Of a DNA stretch of 17,108 nucleotides, positions 12,901-17,108 are shown in pieces. Source of the DNA: Ardenticatenaceae bacterium (lineage in GTDB: Bacteria > Chloroflexota > Anaerolineae > Promineifilales > Promineifilaceae). Position 1 is the first letter of the stretch. Each line of letters begins with the position of its first letter. The DNA lies in contig JACKBT010000065.1 in assembly GCA_020634415.1 (NCBI GenBank), forward strand, positions 1-17,108, written 5' to 3'. Below the pieces are notes generated by a model, which worked only from the letters and a program-made list of their open reading frames with translations, was not told the origin of the DNA and ran no database searches. Both the position numbers and the translations under genes were made by a program.

Positions 12901-14715
12901 TTAGAGGGCTGATGTTCGCAACAAAATCTTCTCCTTCACATCAGCCATAAAGGCTACCAGTGGTTGCCCATTGGCTTGTGAACCATCCCGCTTCCGCACC
13001 GACACCGTGCCGCTTTCCATTTCGTTGTCACCCACGATGAGCATATACGGCACTTTCATCGCCTGCGCCGCTCGGATTTTGGCCTGCATCCGGTTGCTGC
13101 TCAAATCCGCTTGCGCCCGAATATCGGCATCGTGCAGCATCTCCGCCAGATTCGCCGCATAGCCATTGTGCCTATCCGTAATCGGAATCACCCGCACCTG
13201 CTCTGGAGCCAGCCAAATGGGAAAATTGCCCGCATAATGCTCAATCAAAAAGCCAATGAACCGCTCATGGCTGCCCAATGGCGCGCGATGAATGCAGAGT
13301 GGTGTTTGCGCCTGCCCACCCTCATCCGTATACGTCAGTCCCAATCGCTGCGGCTGAGCAAAATCTACTTGATTCGTCGCCAGTGAAAACTCACGGCCGA
13401 TCGCACTCCAAATCTGCACATCAATCTTCGGCCCATAAAACGCCGCCTCGTCCTCCTCCTCCACAAAGGGAATATTGCCATTCACCATTGCCTCGCGCAC
13501 CATCCGCTCCGTCTTCTGCCACAGGCGCGGATTATCCACATACTTAATGCCCAACTTCTTGGGGCTGTGTTTGCTGAAGCGCATCACATACTTCTCAATG
13601 CCAAAAAGGTTGAAGTAGTAATGGTACAGGTCAATCACCGCCATAAACTCCTGCTCAAATTGGCTTTCGGAGCAGTAGATGTGGGCATCATTTTGCTGTG
13701 CGCCGCGCACGCGCAGCAGCCCAAACAGCGTGCCGCTCTGCTCATAGCGGTAAATCATGCCATATTCAGCCAGGCGCAAGGGCAAATCGCGGTAGCTGCG
13801 CGGCTTACTGCCAAAGATTTTATGATGGAAGGGGCAGTTCATGGGCTTCAGATAATAGTTGCTGCCGCCATTCTCACTGGGGGCAAACATATCTTCCTCG
13901 TAGTAGGGCAGATGGCCGCTCTTAAGATACAACTCCTCTTTGGCAATGTGCGGCGTGGACACACGCACATAGCCAGCCCGAGATTCCACCTCTTTAGCCA
14001 GCTTCTCCAACTCCTCGCGCATGATGTTGCCATTGGGCAGCCACAGTGGCAGTCCTGGCCCAATGTCCTCATCCAAAATGAAGATTTCTAGTTCGCGCCC
14101 CAATTTGCGGTGGTCTCTGGCTTTGGCTTCTTCGAGCATGTGCAAGTGTTGTTGGAGTTCCTGTTTGTTGCGCCAGGCTGTGCCGTAGATGCGCTGCAGC
14201 ATCGGCCGTTTTTCATCCCCCCGCCAATACGCCCCCGCCATACTCATCAGCTTCAACCCCGCCACGGGAATCTGCCCCGTATGGGCCACATGCGGCCCTC
14301 GGCACAAATCCTCAAAGCCATCCTGCCGGTACGTGCTGATGACCACCGGCTCATCCACCGCATTGCCATACTCATCCACCTGCCCCGCTGCCAACTGCTC
14401 AATCAACTCCAGCTTATAGGGCTGCTCGGCAAACAACTGCCGCGCTTCGTCCGCACTCACCTCACGGTACACCAGTGGGTATTTGGCAGCGATGATTTGG
14501 CGCATTCGTTTCTCTAGTTGGGGCAAGTCGTCGGGGGAGAAGGTACGGGAACGGCCGTTCTCATCCACCCCCAAATCAAAATCATAATAAAACCCATCCT
14601 CAATCGGCGGGCCAATGCCCAACTTCGCTTCCGGGTAATAATCCAGCACCGCCTGCGCCAGCACATGCGCCGCCGTGTGGCGGATATGGTACAAATCATC
14701 GTGTTTTTCAGACAT
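12901..14715 (-). CDS. thrS: Threonyl-tRNA synthetase, second paralogue
   Basis: 604 residues; it attaches threonine to tRNA-Thr in the cytosol. The N-terminus starts directly at the editing domain (HxxxH: His13, His17; Asp136-Cys138-His142 in DLCRGPH), so the TGS domain of the roughly 640-residue E. coli enzyme is missing. The class II core has Cys294 (MNCPFHH), motif 2 YRYEQSGTLFGLLRVRG with His345 (NDAHIYC), and His476 in motif 3 (IHRAPLGSHERF): all three zinc ligands are present. The anticodon-binding domain is at about 505-604. It differs clearly from its tandem partner, e.g. RGAQQNDAH versus RGFTVDDSH and ATNQVDFAQPQRL versus GTVQVDFLLPERF. A terminator at 14765-14784 separates it from the first synthetase, and no T-box is seen of its own. 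Start: GAGGAG before ATG 14715. Confidence 0.93.
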   Translation of the reverse strand: MSEKHDDLYHIRHTAAHVLAQAVLDYYPEAKLGIGPPIEDGFYYDFDLGVDENGRSRTFSPDDLPQLEKRMRQIIAAKYPLVYREVSADEARQLFAEQPYKLELIEQLAAGQVDEYGNAVDEPVVISTYRQDGFEDLCRGPHVAHTGQIPVAGLKLMSMAGAYWRGDEKRPMLQRIYGTAWRNKQELQQHLHMLEEAKARDHRKLGRELEIFILDEDIGPGLPLWLPNGNIMREELEKLAKEVESRAGYVRVSTPHIAKEELYLKSGHLPYYEEDMFAPSENGGSNYYLKPMNCPFHHKIFGSKPRSYRDLPLRLAEYGMIYRYEQSGTLFGLLRVRGAQQNDAHIYCSESQFEQEFMAVIDLYHYYFNLFGIEKYVMRFSKHSPKKLGIKYVDNPRLWQKTERMVREAMVNGNIPFVEEEDEAAFYGPKIDVQIWSAIGREFSLATNQVDFAQPQRLGLTYTDEGGQAQTPLCIHRAPLGSHERFIGFLIEHYAGNFPIWLAPEQVRVIPITDRHNGYAANLAEMLHDADIRAQADLSSNRMQAKIRAAQAMKVPYMLIVGDNEMESGTVSVRKRDGSQANGQPLVAFMADVKEKILLRTSAL

Positions 14716-14764
14716 GATATGCTCTCCTCAAAGATAATTACGCTATTACGCAATTAAATAAAAA

Positions 14765-14784
14765 GACCGCTCTCTCGAGCGGCC
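14765..14784 (-). terminator. Intrinsic terminator between the two thrS genes
   Basis: On the minus strand GGCCGCTC-GAGA-GAGCGGTC followed by TTTTTATTT: an 8-bp stem with one G-U pair, tetraloop and U tract. It ends the upstream synthetase transcript 36 nt after its stop, so the second synthetase either depends on readthrough or has a promoter in the 49 nt after it, where none is obvious. No T-box consensus lies in this gap. Confidence 0.85.
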
Positions 14785-14819
14785 TTCCCATTACAAATTA
14801 CCAATTACAGCAACGCCGC

Positions 14820-16646
14820 TCATAACGCCATAGACTTAGTTGTAATAAGAGTAGTCACGGCGGCGGTAAACTCAGCCACCGGCATCGCGCCGCGATTCTC
14901 ATTATTGCGCGTCCGCACCGCTACCGCGCCCGCTTCTGCTTCCTTATCACCAATCACCAGCATATAAGGAATCTTCTGCATTTGCGCGTTGAGAATCTTC
15001 TTATTCATCCGTTCCGCGCCTTCATCCACCGTCACGCGCATACCCACCGCTCGCAGTTGCGCCGCCACCTGTTTAGCATAATCCACATGCCTATCCGCAA
15101 TCGGAATCATAATGGCCTGCACCGGCGACAGCCACAGCGGAAACGCCCCATTAAAATGCTCAATCAAAATGCCCACAAAGCGCTCCATACTGCCAAACGG
15201 AGCGCGGTGAATCATCACCGGGCGATGGCGTTCGCCATCCGCGCCCGCATACTCCAGACCAAAGCGCTCCGGCAGCAAAAAGTCCACCTGCACCGTGCCC
15301 AACTGCCACTCCCGCTTCAACACATCACGGAAAATAAAGTCCAGTTTGGGGCCATAAAAGGCAGCTTCGCCCTCTTCCACCGTGTACTTCATACCCACCT
15401 TATCGGCCGCCTGACGGATGGCATGAACACCCCTCGCCCACATTTCCGGCGTGCCAGCGTACTTATCGCTGTTGGGATCATTCGTTCCCAGCCGCGCCCG
15501 GAAATCATCAAAGCCCATCGTGTTAAACACATACTGAATCAATTCCACCACGCCAATAAACTCCTCCTCAAGCTGATCAGGAGCTACAAACAGGTGGGAA
15601 TCATCCACCGTAAAGCCGCGCACCCGCGTCAGGCCATTCAACTCGCCGCTCTGCTCATAGCGGTAGACCGTGCCAAATTCGGCCAGGCGCAGGGGCAAAT
15701 CGCGGTAGCTGCGGGCTTCGCTCTTGTAGATTTCAATATGGTGCGGGCAGTTCATGGGTTTGAGCATGAACTTCTCTTCATCCACATCAATGGGCGTGAA
15801 TTGGCTGTCTTTGTAGTAAGGATAATGACCGCTGGTGATGTATAGGTCCAGCTTGCCGATGTGAGGTGTCATGACAGGCAAGTAGCCCCGTTCCAATTGG
15901 GCCTGGCGCAGGAATTTCTCCAACTCCTCGCGCAAGATGGTGCCGTTGGGCAGCCACAGCGGCAGGCCAGAACCCACCAGCGGCGAAATGTGGAACAGCC
16001 CCAACTGCTTACCCAGGCGGCGATGATCGCGCATTTTGGCCTCTTCCAGCCGCGCCAGGTATTCATCAAGTTCTTCTTTGTTGTGCCAGGCTGTGCCGTA
16101 AATGCGCTGCAATTGCGGCCGTTTTTCATCACCACGCCAATAAGCTCCACCCGTGCGCAGCAGCTTCACGGCATTGGCCTTCACCTGCTTGGTAAAACCC
16201 ACATGCGGCCCGCGACACAGATCTACAAAGTCGCGCTGGCGGTAAATGCCCACCTCGCTCACGGGTTCGCTCAAAGGATTGCCGTTCTCATCTACCTTGC
16301 CCGCCGCCAGTTCGTCAATCAGTTCCAGCTTGTAGGGCTGGTCGGCAAAAAATTCTTTGGCCTCAGGCACACTCATGGTGGAACGCTCGAATTTGGCGTT
16401 GTTTTTGAGCAGTTCCTTCATTTTTTCTTCAATTGCTTCCAGGTCTTCAGGGGCAAAGGTGCGTGGTTTGCCATCGTCACCTTTACCCAAATCGAAGTCG
16501 TAGTAGTAACCATCTTCAATGGGCGGGCCAATGGCCAGCTTGGCCTCGGGGAAAAATGCTAACACTGCCTCGGCCATCACATGTGCGGTCGAGTGGCGTA
16601 TTTTGTACAGTTCGGATTCCTCGTAAGGAATGTTGTTGTCGGACAT
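14820..16646 (-). CDS. thrS: Threonyl-tRNA synthetase, T-box controlled
   Basis: 608 residues from ATG 16646, fixed by GGAGGT 4 nt upstream; a frame 48 codons longer only translates repeat DNA and the T-box terminator. It also lacks a TGS domain. Editing site: His18, His22, Asp142, Cys144, His148. Catalytic core: Cys300 (PMNCPHHI), motif 2 YRYEQSGELNGLTRVRGFTVDD with His351, motif 3 IHRAPFGSMERF with His480, all zinc ligands present. The anticodon-binding domain is at about 510-608, including the conserved KIPYMLVIGDKE. Its sequence is closer to the usual bacterial consensus than the paralogue downstream. It is expressed from the promoter at 17017-17045 under a threonine-specific T-box. Confidence 0.95.
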   Translation of the reverse strand: MSDNNIPYEESELYKIRHSTAHVMAEAVLAFFPEAKLAIGPPIEDGYYYDFDLGKGDDGKPRTFAPEDLEAIEEKMKELLKNNAKFERSTMSVPEAKEFFADQPYKLELIDELAAGKVDENGNPLSEPVSEVGIYRQRDFVDLCRGPHVGFTKQVKANAVKLLRTGGAYWRGDEKRPQLQRIYGTAWHNKEELDEYLARLEEAKMRDHRRLGKQLGLFHISPLVGSGLPLWLPNGTILREELEKFLRQAQLERGYLPVMTPHIGKLDLYITSGHYPYYKDSQFTPIDVDEEKFMLKPMNCPHHIEIYKSEARSYRDLPLRLAEFGTVYRYEQSGELNGLTRVRGFTVDDSHLFVAPDQLEEEFIGVVELIQYVFNTMGFDDFRARLGTNDPNSDKYAGTPEMWARGVHAIRQAADKVGMKYTVEEGEAAFYGPKLDFIFRDVLKREWQLGTVQVDFLLPERFGLEYAGADGERHRPVMIHRAPFGSMERFVGILIEHFNGAFPLWLSPVQAIMIPIADRHVDYAKQVAAQLRAVGMRVTVDEGAERMNKKILNAQMQKIPYMLVIGDKEAEAGAVAVRTRNNENRGAMPVAEFTAAVTTLITTKSMAL

Positions 16647-16657
16647 GACTACCTCCA

Positions 16658-16735
16658 AAAATTTACGATTTACGATTTTGGATTTACGATTGAACGGCCG
16701 TAAATCGGCAATCGTCAATCGAAAATCGGCAATAA
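16658..16735. repeat. Degenerate short tandem repeat (ATTTACGATT/ATCGGCAATCG)
   Basis: Between the T-box terminator and the thrS ribosome binding site, units of about 7-11 bp (ATTTACG, GATTTTG, AATCGGC, AATCGTC, GAAAATCGGC) recur many times, with one AACGGCCGT in the middle. Translated, it gives the low-complexity ADFRLTIADL/NRKSKIVNRK pattern often mis-annotated as protein. It is transcribed as part of the thrS leader. Confidence 0.7.
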
Positions 16736-17010
16736 AAAACGCCATCACCCTTATTGGGGCGATGGCGTTGCTTTTACCTCGCGGTTCCACCCAATTTTGG
16801 TAATCGGTATTTAGTACGGATTACCCTCATTGTGGGCCGTTAACGGAGCCACCCGTCTTCTCTTACTCAGTTACCCGTTCAGAGAATCACTCTTGGGGGG
16901 TTTTCGCCATCTCTGCCACTGTGTTGACTTTCAGCCTGTGGTCAAGCACTCTCTTTTGTGTGTTTGATGGTTACTCGTCCCAATCAACGTGTTATCAAGA
17001 TTGAAATGTT
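16733..17010 (-). promoter_or_regulatory. T-box riboswitch, threonine (ACC specifier)
   Basis: The minus strand carries the T-box consensus TGGGTGGAACCGCG (16780-16793), whose UGGA would pair with the 3' end of uncharged tRNA with discriminator U. Stem I base pairs TTGGG with CCCAA (around 16895 and 16981). Just inside, AGTA and GAAA form the S-turn-like internal loop and ACC (16899-16901) is in specifier position, closed by CCATC/GATGG. AGAGAGTG and GGCTGAAAG match the apical stem I elements. Stem III is GGTAATC/GATTACC (16799-16805, 16819-16825). The terminator follows at 16738-16769. When Thr-tRNA is uncharged, the antiterminator forms and thrS is transcribed. Confidence 0.9.
16738..16769 (-). 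terminator. T-box terminator hairpin
   Basis: AACGCCATC (minus strand, from 16769) pairs with GATGGCGTT (ending 16738), with further CCC/GGG pairing inside, followed by TTTTTTATTG. This is the regulated terminator of the thrS T-box leader, about 90 nt before the start codon. Confidence 0.9.
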
Positions 17011-17016
17011 GCTGCC

Positions 17017-17045
17017 ATTATAAAGGAGCAGGTAGCAAGTGGCAA
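17017..17045 (-). promoter_or_regulatory. Promoter of T-box/thrS transcript
   Basis: On the minus strand TTGCCA (17040-17045), 17-nt spacer, perfect TATAAT (17017-17022) followed by GG, as at the leaderless promoters. Transcription would begin near 17010, giving a leader of about 365 nt. Beyond it, 17046-17108 shows nothing that I can annotate. Confidence 0.8.
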
Positions 17046-17108
17046 GGGGCAAAAGAAAGGGGGGTGAGCGTCAAAAATGGGGCTGTCATATTTAATGTCA
17101 CAAGTAGG

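Larger units (their letters stand above)
860..16701. repeat. Dispersed palindrome ACGGCCGT, 20 copies
   Basis: Starts at 860, 1044, 3212, 3249, 3711, 4860, 4890, 4962, 5298, 6030, 7547, 7591, 7706, 7793, 7952, 8222, 9221, 9613, 14551 and 16694; most extend to AACGGCCGT or ACGGCCGTT. Further near copies have T or G in first place (27, 3488, 6359, 8157, 8470, 14203, 16116). A random 8-mer would be expected well under once in this length. Copies lie in genes (often encoding Thr-Ala-Val or Asn-Gly-Arg) and between genes alike. Confidence 0.9.

Noticed and set aside
14716..14819. A second T-box before the downstream thrS
   Set aside because: The gap is only 104 nt, with no UGGN-ACCGCG consensus and no stem I elements; just a terminator.
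13567..16562. Long plus-strand ORFs opposite the two thrS genes (13567-14091, 14982-15845, 15861-16562)
   Set aside because: They are antisense shadows of the synthetase genes, which have full catalytic motifs.
16647..16790. 48-codon N-terminal extension of the T-box-controlled synthetase
   Set aside because: It would translate the short tandem repeats and the terminator of the T-box; the ATG at 16646 has a strong Shine-Dalgarno and matches the family start.

Overview
The window looks like a piece of a Chloroflexota genome, probably from the Anaerolineae/Caldilineae side. This is inferred from a secreted beta-helix/PKD protein ending in a YLP-type C-terminal tail, the mix of genes, and the palindrome ACGGCCGT (usually within AACGGCCGTT), of which I count 20 copies in 17 kb. 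No ribosomal or transfer RNA gene, CRISPR array, transposase or integrase was found.

Layout. At the left edge is the 5' part of a YegD-like Hsp70 gene on the minus strand, which has no stop inside the window. Upstream of it lies a leaderless two-gene cassette, DUF6883-like then DUF4926-like (1106-1686), bracketed by two diverged copies of the Hsp70 gene start plus a hairpin. Next come an AT-rich gene of unknown function with a possible zinc site (2091-2996), a GNAT acetyltransferase, an enoyl-CoA hydratase/isomerase, a pair of small membrane proteins (one CopD-like), a HEAT-repeat protein, a previously hidden leaderless 49-residue ORF, a lipoprotein, and a 672-residue secreted beta-helix/PKD protein. 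An AT-rich block follows (META-domain protein, trypsin-like protease, LuxR-type regulator with a degenerate receiver). The right end holds two tandem threonyl-tRNA synthetase genes, led by a T-box riboswitch with an ACC (Thr) specifier and a clear promoter at 17017-17045.

Main themes. (1) Gene relics: besides intact thrS there are two truncated thrS 3' ends (9606-9887; 6352-about 6460), and besides intact hsp70 and the HEAT gene there are decayed copies of their 5' ends (1728-1781; 6489-6546). Cargo genes lie between relic and intact gene, suggesting serial insertion or partial duplication at the same genes. (2) Several genes have a -10 TATAAT 6-7 nt before ATG, so they are probably leaderless. 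(3) Intergenic DNA is full of long near-perfect hairpins of different families. (4) Regulation visible in the sequence includes the T-box, an A12 tract inside the promoter of the LuxR-type gene, and a receiver domain lacking its phosphorylatable Asp.

All homology statements are from reading motifs by eye; no search was run. Base composition statements are visual impressions, not computed values.
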